Shown: one piece after another, positions 24,620 to 32,156 of the stretch
Numbering within the stretch: the stretch's first letter is position 1
How the letters are laid out: every line of letters starts with the position of its first letter
NCBI RefSeq assembly: GCF_018364065.1
Contig: NZ_JAGZMO010000002.1
Location: 1 to 64,000, forward strand
Reading direction: 5' to 3'
Origin: Veillonella sp.
GTDB lineage: Bacteria > Bacillota > Negativicutes > Veillonellales > Veillonellaceae
DNA: 64,000 bases
Position numbers and translations under genes: made by a program
Notes under the pieces: generated by a model
The model's input: only the letters and a program-made list of their open reading frames with translations
Database searches by the model: none
Told to the model about the DNA's origin: nothing

Positions 24620-25123
24620 TTAAGCAACAGTTTCGTCTTTTGCTTCGGCAACAGCTTTTACTGCGTAAGCCACGTTGCGGATTGGAGCCTGAAGCACGGA
24701 AAGGAGCATGGAAAGCATACCTTCGTGGTTTGGCAACTTGGCAACGGCTTTAACTTCGTCAGCAGTAACAACTTTACCTTCAACGATACCAACTTTAACT
24801 TCAACAGCTTCAGTTTTAGTATCTTTGATGAAGTTTTCGATGATACGTGCAGGTGCAACAGCATCTTCAGAGGATACTGCAAGAGCAGTAGGACCTTCAA
24901 GATGTTCAGCGAAACCTTCTAAACCTAATTCATTAACTGCAATGCGAGTCAATGTGTTTTTGATTACTTTGTACTCTACACCTTCAGCCAAGAATTTACG
25001 ACGAAGATCAGTTACCTGTTCAACAGTTAAGCCATGGTAACCTACGAGTACGGCCCCCTTTGCTTCGGAAAGCTTTGCTTTCATTTCTGCAACGATTGCC
25101 TGTTTCTGTGTAGTGACAGCCAT
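24620..25123 (-). CDS. rplJ: 50S ribosomal protein L10
   Basis: Base of the ribosomal stalk; anchors L7/L12 dimers through its C-terminal helix. 167 residues, normal. Starts MAVTTQKQAIVAEMKAKLSE, with the conserved VGYHGLTVEQVTDLRRKF segment. Preceded by a leader with a terminator-like hairpin (25176-25300), the expected place for autogenous control by L10-L12. Confidence 0.97.
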   Translation of the reverse strand: MAVTTQKQAIVAEMKAKLSEAKGAVLVGYHGLTVEQVTDLRRKFLAEGVEYKVIKNTLTRIAVNELGLEGFAEHLEGPTALAVSSEDAVAPARIIENFIKDTKTEAVEVKVGIVEGKVVTADEVKAVAKLPNHEGMLSMLLSVLQAPIRNVAYAVKAVAEAKDETVA

Positions 25124-25175
25124 TAGAATACCTCCTTATAGATTTTTGGTGATGCTCTATGTACTATCTTAGCGT

Positions 25176-25300
25176 AAAAAACGACCTCATCACAAGGCCG
25201 CGATGAGGTCGTACCGTTTCATAATAGAATTCGGTGTCAGCCTCTGCGGGCGGATAAATTATCCATTATACATACCTGCGGTCTACAGCTAAGAGAACAT
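25176..25300 (-). promoter_or_regulatory. Ribosomal L10 leader with attenuator hairpin
   Basis: The 180-nt gap before rplJ contains, on the minus strand, a GC-rich part with ACCGCAGG and CCGCAGAGG elements and then a perfect terminator-like stem CGACCTCATC/GATGAGGTCG followed by six T (25176-25212). Position and order match the L10 leader family, in which L10-L12 binding controls rplJL expression. Assignment is from context and motif; the exact fold was not computed. Confidence 0.7.
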
Positions 25301-25303
25301 ATA

Positions 25304-26017
25304 TTATTGTTGTTCCTTAGTAACGCTTGTCAATTTGAAAACGTTAAGTGGAACGCCAGGGCCCATAGTAGCGCTCAAAGTAACAGTCTTAATGTACTGA
25401 CCTTTAGCAGCTGCTGGTTTAGCCTTGAGAATAGTATCTACGATTACGCGGTAATTGTCAAGCAATTTCGCTTCATCGAAAGATGCTTTACCGATTGCGC
25501 AAGCAATGATACCTGCTTTATCAGTACGGTATTCAATCTTACCGGCTTTAATTTCATTAACAGCACGAGCTACGTCCATCGTAACGGTACCAACTTTAGG
25601 GTTAGGCATTAAACCTTTAGGACCCAAAATTTTACCCAAACGACCAACCTGGCCCATCATATCAGGAGTTGCTACAGCAACGTCGAAGTCGCTCCAGCCA
25701 CCTTGAATTTTTGCTACTAATTCTTCGGAGCCAACATAATCTGCGCCGGCATCCTCAGCTTCTTTAATTTTGTCGCCTTTCGCAAATACGAGTACGCGTT
25801 GAGTTTTACCAGTACCATGAGGTAAAACAACGGCACCACGAACTTGTTGATCAGCGTATTTAGGATCGACGTTCAAGTTGAAAGAGATTTCAACAGTTTC
25901 GTCGAATTTAGCAGTTGCAGTTTTCTTAACGAGCTCGATAGCTTCTACTGGTTCGTAGAATTTGCCGGCTTCGATAAGTTTAGCTGCTTCAGCGTATTTC
26001 TTACCTACTTTTGCCAT
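25304..26017 (-). CDS. rplA: 50S ribosomal protein L1
   Basis: L1-stalk protein that helps release deacylated tRNA; it often represses its own operon. 237 residues. Visible features: MAKVGKKYAEAAKLIEAGKF start, NLNVDPKYADQQVRGAVVLPHGTGK, and LGPKGLMPNPKVGTVT signature. ATG at 26017 follows AAGGAGGA. Situated 78 nt after rplK. Confidence 0.97.
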   Translation of the reverse strand: MAKVGKKYAEAAKLIEAGKFYEPVEAIELVKKTATAKFDETVEISFNLNVDPKYADQQVRGAVVLPHGTGKTQRVLVFAKGDKIKEAEDAGADYVGSEELVAKIQGGWSDFDVAVATPDMMGQVGRLGKILGPKGLMPNPKVGTVTMDVARAVNEIKAGKIEYRTDKAGIIACAIGKASFDEAKLLDNYRVIVDTILKAKPAAAKGQYIKTVTLSATMGPGVPLNVFKLTSVTKEQQ

Positions 26018-26095
26018 CTTAAAATCCTCCTTATGTGGTATAACGGGAATACCCTCCCACCGATATGCGCTCTAACAGCACATGTCGTACGCTAA

Positions 26096-26521
26096 TTAAT
26101 CAACGATAACAATACCCATGCTGCGTGCAGTACCTTCTACCATACGCATGCCTTGTTCTACAGTATTTGCATTCAAGTCAGGCATTTTAAGTTCAGCGAT
26201 CTCACGAACTTTATCGCGACTAACTTTTGCTACTTTGTCACGGTTTGGAACTCCGGATCCTTTAGGGATGCCTGCAGCTTTCAATAAAAGAACTGCTGCC
26301 GGTGGAGTTTTAGTGATGAAAGTGAAGCTTCTGTCTTCAAATACAGTAATAACAACTGGAATAGTTAAACCAGCCTGTTGTGCAGTGCGTTCGTTAAATT
26401 CTTTAACGAATGCCATAATGTTAACACCTGCCTGACCAAGAGCCGGACCGATAGGTGGCGCTGGACTTGCCTTTCCTGCTTCACATTGAAGTTTTACAAT
26501 TTTTGTAACCTTTTTAGCCAT
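26096..26521 (-). CDS. rplK: 50S ribosomal protein L11
   Basis: GTPase-centre protein, 141 residues. MAKKVTKIVKLQCEAGKASP start with the conserved PPIGPALGQAGVNIMAFVKEFN and the C-terminal RNA-binding domain ending MGIVIVD. ATG at 26521 with AAGGAGG upstream. Lies in the rpmG-secE-nusG-rplK-rplA run. Confidence 0.97.
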   Translation of the reverse strand: MAKKVTKIVKLQCEAGKASPAPPIGPALGQAGVNIMAFVKEFNERTAQQAGLTIPVVITVFEDRSFTFITKTPPAAVLLLKAAGIPKGSGVPNRDKVAKVSRDKVREIAELKMPDLNANTVEQGMRMVEGTARSMGIVIVD

Positions 26522-26635
26522 GGTGATTACACCTCCTTGCGATCAAAATGTGGTGGTAACGGAAAACGAAAACGTGTTTTCCTCCCACTGGCGACCACCA
26601 AGCCGCCTAAAAAGTTTAGAGTTATATTGTATATA

Positions 26636-27172
26636 TTAAAGATCTTTCTCGATTTGAGAGAAATCTACCTCTACCGATGTTTCACGATTGAACATTTCCA
26701 CGTCAAGCTTCAATGTCTGTTTTTCGTGATTAATTTCAGTAATTGTACCTAATCTATCTTCAAAGGCACCGGAAGTAATGCGCACTGTTTCGCCTACAAC
26801 CACATCAACTGTTTGTTTCGGCTCTTTATCGACGCCCTGTGACTTGAGGATATATTCAACCTCGGAATCAGACAACGGCACCGGTTTGGTAGCAGAGCCT
26901 ACAAAGCCTGTTACACCCGGTGTGTTACGCACTACGTACCAGGAGCGGTCATTTACTTCCATTTCGACTAACACGTAGCCAGGGAAGATTTTGCGCTTAA
27001 CTACTTTCTTTACGCCATCTTTCTCATCCACTTCATCCTCTACCGGTACAAGGATACGACCAATCGTTTCCTCGAGACCCATGGATTGAACCTTCAGTTC
27101 CAGATTAGTTTTTACTTTGTTTTCGTAGCCTGAGTAAGTATGAATAACATACCATTTCTTATCTGCTTCCAC
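26636..27172 (-). CDS. nusG: Transcription termination/antitermination protein NusG
   Basis: RNA polymerase-associated factor linking transcription to translation and Rho. 178 residues: NGN domain (KKWYVIHTYSGYENKVKTNLE to RNTPGVTGFVG) and a C-terminal KOW domain (VGETVRITSGAFEDRLGTITEIN). The start is a GTG at 27172 with GGAGG 7 nt upstream. It is 11 nt after secE. Confidence 0.96.
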   Translation of the reverse strand: MEADKKWYVIHTYSGYENKVKTNLELKVQSMGLEETIGRILVPVEDEVDEKDGVKKVVKRKIFPGYVLVEMEVNDRSWYVVRNTPGVTGFVGSATKPVPLSDSEVEYILKSQGVDKEPKQTVDVVVGETVRITSGAFEDRLGTITEINHEKQTLKLDVEMFNRETSVEVDFSQIEKDL

Positions 27173-27183
27173 GGAAAGGCCTC

Positions 27184-27411
27184 CTATCCGACAATATGCA
27201 TCAATAATTGAATGAGTTCGCCGAAGATAGCATCTACGACGCCGATTAAGGCAGCCATGAATACTACGGTAACGAACACCACAATGGTGTAATTGATGAG
27301 CTCTTTTCTTGTCGGCCAGACTACTTTTTTGAGTTCAGCTTTCATTTCGCGCCCTAAGCGACCGATGCCGCCTTTGCGCTGCTGTACTGTAGAATTGGAT
27401 CCTGCCATCAT
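27184..27411 (-). CDS. secE: Preprotein translocase subunit SecE
   Basis: Essential small subunit of the SecYEG channel, 75 residues with one C-terminal membrane helix (YTIVVFVTVVFMAALIGVVDAIFG) preceded by the amphipathic RLGREMKAELKKVVWPTRKEL motif. The start is an ATG-ATG pair at 27411; either could be used. Gene order rpmG-secE-nusG is conserved in Firmicutes. Confidence 0.95.
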   Translation of the reverse strand: MMAGSNSTVQQRKGGIGRLGREMKAELKKVVWPTRKELINYTIVVFVTVVFMAALIGVVDAIFGELIQLLMHIVG

Positions 27412-27450
27412 TTCACATCCTTAAATCATAGGGTACTAAGAAAGAAACAA

Positions 27451-27600
27451 TTATTTTGTTTCACGATGTAGCGTATGTTTACCGCAGAATTTGCAGTATT
27501 TCATCATTTCAATACGATCAGGATTGTTTTTCTTGTTCTTATTTGTCTGATAGTTACGCTGTTTGCAATCAGTACATGCCATAGTTACTGCATTACGCAT
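27451..27600 (-). CDS. rpmG: 50S ribosomal protein L33 (zinc-binding type)
   Basis: 49 residues: MRNAVTMACTDCKQRNYQTN start and a YCKFCGKHTLHRETK end. Two CxxC pairs mark the zinc-containing (C+) form of L33. ATG at 27600 is preceded by GAGGTG at a 7-nt distance. First gene of the rpmG-secE-nusG-rplK-rplA run, downstream of two promoters. Confidence 0.93.
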   Translation of the reverse strand: MRNAVTMACTDCKQRNYQTNKNKKNNPDRIEMMKYCKFCGKHTLHRETK

Positions 27601-27654
27601 CCGGATACACCTCACTTCATAATCTACTTGCCTAAAAACACAATATGCTTATAT

Positions 27655-27683
27655 AGCCTATCACAGCAGGCTATACCTGTCAA
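27655..27683 (-). promoter_or_regulatory. Proximal promoter for rpmG-secE-nusG
   Basis: Minus-strand TTGACA (27678-27683), 17 nt, TAGGCT (27655-27660), about 50 nt before rpmG. Confidence 0.65.
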
Positions 27684-27726
27684 GTTTCAGGCAACTTAAA
27701 AAAGCCAGGTTTTTACCTGACAACTT

Positions 27727-27755
27727 ATTATAGCAACATTGTATTCTTTTGTCTA
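27727..27755 (-). promoter_or_regulatory. Distal promoter for rpmG-secE-nusG
   Basis: Minus-strand TAGACA (27750-27755), 17 nt, TATAAT (27727-27732) with a TGC extended -10. A short hairpin (CAGGT-AAA-ACCTG followed by six T, near 27698-27718) lies between the two promoters and could modulate read-through. Confidence 0.7.
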
Positions 27756-27833
27756 CACTTATTTTAAGGAATTTTTATTTATTTTCAGCCATTTTTATTC
27801 ACTATCGATGAAATAAGAGAAATTCCATATACA

Positions 27834-27877
27834 TAAAAACGCGGCGAGTGTAACCTCCACTTACACCCGCCGGTTTT
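27834..27877 (-). terminator. Terminator after the BrxF-like gene
   Basis: Minus-strand GGCGGGTGTAA pairs with TTACACTCGCC, followed by GCGTTTTTA, directly after the stop at 27883. Confidence 0.85.
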
Positions 27878-27882
27878 CTTTT

Positions 27883-28347
27883 TTAGTCAAGTGAAATAAT
27901 GCGTTTTGGATTTTCTACAGTAACGGAGAAATACTTAGGATTATTATTATGCTCCAAGTGCAGGTCTGTACCATCATATTTACCGCGCCAGCCTACTACT
28001 AACGGATACATACGGCTAATTGCCTTAAGTAGTTCAATAGGTTCTAAGTTTAGAATAGGTGCGAAGAGAACATTTACATTGTCCAGCAAAATTACTTCAG
28101 AGCCGCACGCCTTCAATGCCTTACACATAACGTCTTTGGCCATCTGTGGTCTTAAATCGCGAGCAATTTCCAAAAATTCCTCTTCAATCAAGTCCTTTGC
28201 TTCAATGTACTTCCAACCATCTTGTTCTGCCAACTCACGAATTAACTTACTTTTCCCCGATCCGGGACCGCCGACAACAAATAGAATACGTTCCTCATCG
28301 TTAGCCAGTTCTTCCCAGCGGGCTTTAATCTCTTCTGCTGTTACCAT
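27883..28347 (-). CDS. P-loop ATPase resembling BrxF of BREX-3 systems, solitary
   Basis: 154 residues. Walker A GGPGSGKS at about 26-33 and a Walker B-like VILLDNVNVLF with D89. The segment after Walker B (NLEPIELLKAISRMYPLVVGWRGKYDGTDLHLEHNNNPKYF) follows the layout I associate with BrxF, the small P-loop protein of type 3 BREX defence loci (LLDN-LF-P-L-LLxxLSR-VVxWxG). No other BREX gene (brxC, pglX, pglZ, brxHII) is in the window. ATG at 28347 with GGAGG upstream and its own terminator, so it is monocistronic. Family assignment is from memory of the motif pattern; a generic AAA-type ATPase is the alternative. Confidence 0.6.
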   Translation of the reverse strand: MVTAEEIKARWEELANDEERILFVVGGPGSGKSKLIRELAEQDGWKYIEAKDLIEEEFLEIARDLRPQMAKDVMCKALKACGSEVILLDNVNVLFAPILNLEPIELLKAISRMYPLVVGWRGKYDGTDLHLEHNNNPKYFSVTVENPKRIISLD

Positions 28348-28594
28348 TGGTTGACCTCCTCTACTGCAACACTATGTACACCTTATATGATATTATCTCC
28401 ATCCTTTTCAAGGACACGGGTAATAGTATACCTCAAATAACTCTATATGGACACCATTAATTTTAAAAATAGTAAATTCAAGCTATAAATTACTAACATA
28501 AGTCTATATTTTGTCTATAAACTCTATATATACATCTATAAACTAAACCATATCTATATATAGTCTGTTTTAACTACTCATTGTATATCTTTAA
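28348..28594. other. Intergenic, AT-rich with weak TCTATA repeats
   Basis: Positions about 28500-28575 contain several copies of TCTATAAACT/TCTATATATA, too irregular to assign a fixed unit. No gene or clear terminator is seen between the secreted-protein gene and the BrxF-like gene. Confidence 0.4.
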
Positions 28595-30094
28595 TTAACG
28601 TTCCAATTCGTTATGGGGTCTGTCTGACAGCATAACATTTTTTATGAAATTATCTTTTTCACCAATCACAAAGATTAAGTAGCTGTGAGTGGAGAACGGG
28701 TTCTTATAGGAATATACTTCCACTGCATCCCCGTTATTCGCCTTGTCGCTTTCAATCGTTGTTGGCAACCCATATAAATATAATAGTAAATATTTACTGT
28801 CGCCGATTGAAATACCGCGGCGTGTAAGCGCCGTACTCTTCGTAATCATAGCGCGTGCAATATAATGGTCCTTGTCATAGCCGATTAAAATATTATCGTA
28901 GCTCAAGAAATCTTCATCATACAAGGTGCCGCGCTGTTGCCATTCGTCATCCTGGTTCGTTACAAACGGACGGTTTACTTCATAGCCCATGAGGACAAAG
29001 TCCCGACTCGTCAACTCATTCGCCTTAAAGTAGTTTAGTTCCGTGCTCGGTAAATCCAGTTTGGATCGCACTTGGCCATCCAAGAAATCAATCGCCGTTA
29101 CCTTATTATCCACTAACGTGAATAAAATATAACCGTCACTTTGATCTTCTTCTCGTAATCGTTCACTTAATATCGTCTTGTTACTTAAATTCGCTACGGT
29201 ACTCGTAAATTCCTTCTTATTATTTCGATTTTTTTCAGCACTTTGTGCATAAACTAAAACCATGGATTTATGAGTTGCGTCACGCCACATCGCCTGTGGT
29301 GCGCCATAGGCGAAAAGCACGGTGCCACGGGTCTTTCCAATGCCGATATTGCGGTTTGTTTCGAAGTCGCCGCCGGTAATATGAATGTTCGTCACAGCCC
29401 CTACCGGCAAGTTATAATCCAACCCTTCCGTACGCAATACGCGCTGTTGATCCTGAACAGGACCGGCATACACAGTATACGATCCATTTTCACCTGTATA
29501 CGTAATAAAGGTGCCGTTATTTGTACCGGTTGTACCTCCGCCGATTGCTTTGTAAAGCGGCATCATATCAGAACTGATGGCATCAACATTAAGCGGTTTG
29601 CCCAATTGGAACGGGCCCACTACGAAATCAGCAGCTTCCAACGCATTCAATTCATTGGCCGTATAACTGCGCCCCACCGAATTCAAGTCAATCTTATCTT
29701 TATCCTTATTTTGTTCCCGCGTTTCCAGAGCCACTTCGATTAATGTTTCCATCTTGCCTACTGCGGCCTTTTCAGCGCGCCAATCAATCGCTTCTGTCGG
29801 AGTCGGTCCTTCATTGCCGTCTTTAACTGCGTCGCTTTGCTGCGCATCGGTGCCTTTCGCAGGTACATTTTTCAAGGTCACATCAACCTTATCCGATTTT
29901 TTCGCCGCTGCTGCTTCGGCGTCTTTTTTATTTGTTTCGCTATTTGTTTTATTGGTTTCGTCCACCGCTGGTTTTGCGGTATTTACATTCGTGCCGGCGT
30001 CTGCTGCGAATACAGGTCCGTTAAATACCGCCCCGGTCCACAACAAAGTCCCCATGAGGGCCGCTACTGCCAGCCGTATATTTTTTCGACTCAT
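28595..30094 (-). CDS. Secreted protein of unknown function with two similar C-terminal domains
   Basis: 499 residues. Signal peptide (RLAVAALMGTLLWTGAVFNG to FAADA), then a hydrophilic Lys/Asp/Thr/Ala-rich linker to about residue 105, then two halves that look alike: each has a 'DFV..G-L/V-xxP' start, a TRGTVLFAYGAPQ or RRGISIGDSKYLLLYLYGLPT segment and a YILFTLVDNKVTAIDF or YLIFVIGEKDNFIKNV strand pair. This pattern recalls SmpA/OmlA (BLIP-like) folds but is only suggestive. The ATG overlaps the hypB stop (ATGA), with AAGGGAG upstream, so translation is coupled to HypB. Role not recognised. Confidence 0.8.
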   Translation of the reverse strand: MSRKNIRLAVAALMGTLLWTGAVFNGPVFAADAGTNVNTAKPAVDETNKTNSETNKKDAEAAAAKKSDKVDVTLKNVPAKGTDAQQSDAVKDGNEGPTPTEAIDWRAEKAAVGKMETLIEVALETREQNKDKDKIDLNSVGRSYTANELNALEAADFVVGPFQLGKPLNVDAISSDMMPLYKAIGGGTTGTNNGTFITYTGENGSYTVYAGPVQDQQRVLRTEGLDYNLPVGAVTNIHITGGDFETNRNIGIGKTRGTVLFAYGAPQAMWRDATHKSMVLVYAQSAEKNRNNKKEFTSTVANLSNKTILSERLREEDQSDGYILFTLVDNKVTAIDFLDGQVRSKLDLPSTELNYFKANELTSRDFVLMGYEVNRPFVTNQDDEWQQRGTLYDEDFLSYDNILIGYDKDHYIARAMITKSTALTRRGISIGDSKYLLLYLYGLPTTIESDKANNGDAVEVYSYKNPFSTHSYLIFVIGEKDNFIKNVMLSDRPHNELER

Positions 30095-30756
30095 ATGGCT
30101 CCCTTCTTTACGGCATCAATTTGTTGCCGTAACCAATCTGTCCAAGTCTGTAATCCTTCTTGCTTTGTACAGCTCACTTCAAAAAGCGCCACTGTAGGAT
30201 TTAGATTTTTAATATCTTCTACTGCCTTATCTTTATTAAAAGGTATATATGGCAATAAGTCAATTTTATTTAACAAAACGGCCTTTGACTCTTTAAAAAT
30301 GAGCGGATATTTAAGCGGTTTATCTTCCCCTTCAGTTACAGACAATACAGTGACCTTCATCGATTCACCGATGGCAAATTCCGCCGGGCAAACCAAATTG
30401 CCTACATTTTCGATGACAATCATATCTAAATTATCCAGGTCCAGTTTTTGCAAAGCCTGTTCAATCATGGATGCATCTAGGTGGCAGCCGCCTACTGTAT
30501 TAATCTGCAATACGGGAATGCCAAGCTTGTGGATGCGGTCCGCATCTTTATCTGTATATAAATCGCCTTCAATAACGGCAATTTTATAATCCTTAGCCAA
30601 GTCCTGTAAGGTCGCTTCCAACAGAGAAGTTTTACCGGCTCCCGGTGAGCCTAATAGGTTAAATACAAATATTTTCTTCTCCTGAAACACATGCTGCAAA
30701 TTTTCAGCCAACGCATCATTTTTTGCCAGCACATTGGTCATTACTTTTACTTCCAT
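30091..30756 (-). CDS. hypB: Hydrogenase nickel incorporation GTPase HypB
   Basis: SIMIBI-class GTPase that loads nickel into [NiFe]-hydrogenase with HypA. 221 residues. P-loop GSPGAGKTS at about 36-44, GGCHLDA metal-site motif, ENVGNLVCPAEF and the NKIDLLPY specificity motif are all present. There is no His-rich nickel-storage N-terminus. It follows hypA after 134 nt, where a weak GGGCGC hairpin lies (30807-30836), and overlaps the downstream secreted-protein gene by 4 nt. Confidence 0.94.
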   Translation of the reverse strand: MEVKVMTNVLAKNDALAENLQHVFQEKKIFVFNLLGSPGAGKTSLLEATLQDLAKDYKIAVIEGDLYTDKDADRIHKLGIPVLQINTVGGCHLDASMIEQALQKLDLDNLDMIVIENVGNLVCPAEFAIGESMKVTVLSVTEGEDKPLKYPLIFKESKAVLLNKIDLLPYIPFNKDKAVEDIKNLNPTVALFEVSCTKQEGLQTWTDWLRQQIDAVKKGAI

Positions 30757-30890
30757 AAAAAGCTCCCTTCCCGATTATCTGTGAATCGTACAAGACTGTA
30801 TGACACAAAGGCGCTCTTCCAACGAAAAGCGCCCTTATATAGTTTAAACGTGTTAATAGTAACCTGCTGATAGCAACTTATATGCCCCTA

Positions 30891-31232
30891 TCAATCCATA
30901 TCAATGGATGCCACCTGGAGTTCACGGCCTGATTCGGTATGTATAGCTACACTGCCGCAATTCGGGCATTTGAACGTGTAGTTCTCCACTTCAAAATGGG
31001 TGGCACAATCGAGGCAACGGCCTGTGAGCGGAACCATTTCCAGTTCCAACTTGGCACCTTCCGCCGCCGTACCTTGGGTAACCGCATCAAAGCAGAAGTG
31101 CAACGCCGCCGGTTCAACGCCGGACATAACGCCCAGGCGAAGCTGAATGGCATGAATCACTTTCCCTCCATTTGCTTTCATGGTGTCCAAGGCAATATCT
31201 ACAATTCCCTCAGCGATTGACATTTCGTGCAT
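30891..31232 (-). CDS. hypA: Hydrogenase maturation nickel metallochaperone HypA
   Basis: 113 residues. The nickel-binding MHEMSIAEG N-terminus (His2) is intact, and the zinc site is formed by CLDC and CPNC (about residues 73-93). Works with HypB in nickel insertion. Its start overlaps the end of folD by 23 nt, indicating co-transcription in folD-hypA-hypB order. Confidence 0.95.
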   Translation of the reverse strand: MHEMSIAEGIVDIALDTMKANGGKVIHAIQLRLGVMSGVEPAALHFCFDAVTQGTAAEGAKLELEMVPLTGRCLDCATHFEVENYTFKCPNCGSVAIHTESGRELQVASIDMD

Positions 31233-32058
31233 GATACGCCTCGTAAATATTTTCTAACAACATAGTGGTAGTTACGGATCCTACACCGCCCGGTACCGGC
31301 GTAATCGCCTGCACCACTGCAGTGGCGGATTCGTAATCCACATCACCAACGGTTTTACCGTCCAGATCATTAATGCCCACATCGATAACAACCGCATCCT
31401 TTTTCAACATGGAGCCGTCGATCATATGAGCACGACCGGCTGCGGCGATAACAATATCGGCACGGCGTAATTTGTCGGCCAAGTCAGTGGTGCGGGAATG
31501 ACAGATTGTTACGGTAGCCTGTCGTTCCAACAACATCAAGGCAATCGGTTTGCCAATAACCTGGCTGCGCCCTACAACCACAACGTCTTTGCCATGAATC
31601 GGAATTTCGTAGTGGTCCAAAATGGCCATACAAGCACGCGGTGTACAAGGCCAGAAACCGCCTTTACCGCTCATTACTAAGCCGATATTTCGCCAAGTAA
31701 GTCCGTCAATATCTTTTTCCGGTGCCAATAAATCCAAAATCGCGTCTTTGTCGATTTGTTCCGGCATCGGCATGAGCGGCAACACGCCGTATACATCAGT
31801 TGCTTCATTCCAACGTTTAATTACAGCAGCCACATCTTCAAACGTAGCCGTTTGCGGCAATTGTGCCAAATCCACATTGAAACCGGCCGCTTTCGCGGTC
31901 TTCTCCATGAAATGCGCATACATATGAGCCGCTTTATCATCCCCTACCAGCAAAATGCCCAACGTGAGCACAACGCCGGCTTCTTTTAACGCCTGCAGTT
32001 TCTCATTCAACGCAAGTTTATGAGCATCTGCAACAGCTTTCCCTCTTAATTCCAACAT
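31210..32058 (-). CDS. folD: FolD-family methylene-THF dehydrogenase/cyclohydrolase with altered active site
   Basis: 282 residues. FolD normally converts methylene-THF to formyl-THF in two steps. The NADP-domain segment VVVVGRSQVIGKPIALMLL and the PVPGGVGSVTTTMLLEN end are typical, and the DIDG aspartate is kept. But the YxxxK motif reads Y47-AHF-M51, replacing the catalytic lysine, and the VQLPLP motif reads PLMPMP with Leu95 in place of the catalytic Gln. The alignment to Bacillus FolD in this region needs no gap. Cyclohydrolase activity is therefore doubtful. ATG at 32058 has GGAGG upstream; gene order folD-hypA-hypB. Confidence 0.8.
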   Translation of the reverse strand: MLELRGKAVADAHKLALNEKLQALKEAGVVLTLGILLVGDDKAAHMYAHFMEKTAKAAGFNVDLAQLPQTATFEDVAAVIKRWNEATDVYGVLPLMPMPEQIDKDAILDLLAPEKDIDGLTWRNIGLVMSGKGGFWPCTPRACMAILDHYEIPIHGKDVVVVGRSQVIGKPIALMLLERQATVTICHSRTTDLADKLRRADIVIAAAGRAHMIDGSMLKKDAVVIDVGINDLDGKTVGDVDYESATAVVQAITPVPGGVGSVTTTMLLENIYEAYHARNVNR

Positions 32059-32156
32059 AAGGTCCTCCTTAAACGGCAAACACGTATCGTAATCGGTAAC
32101 ACATACTTATATTATACTATTATTTATCAAAAATAAGCTGTTCTGAAATCGCATAA

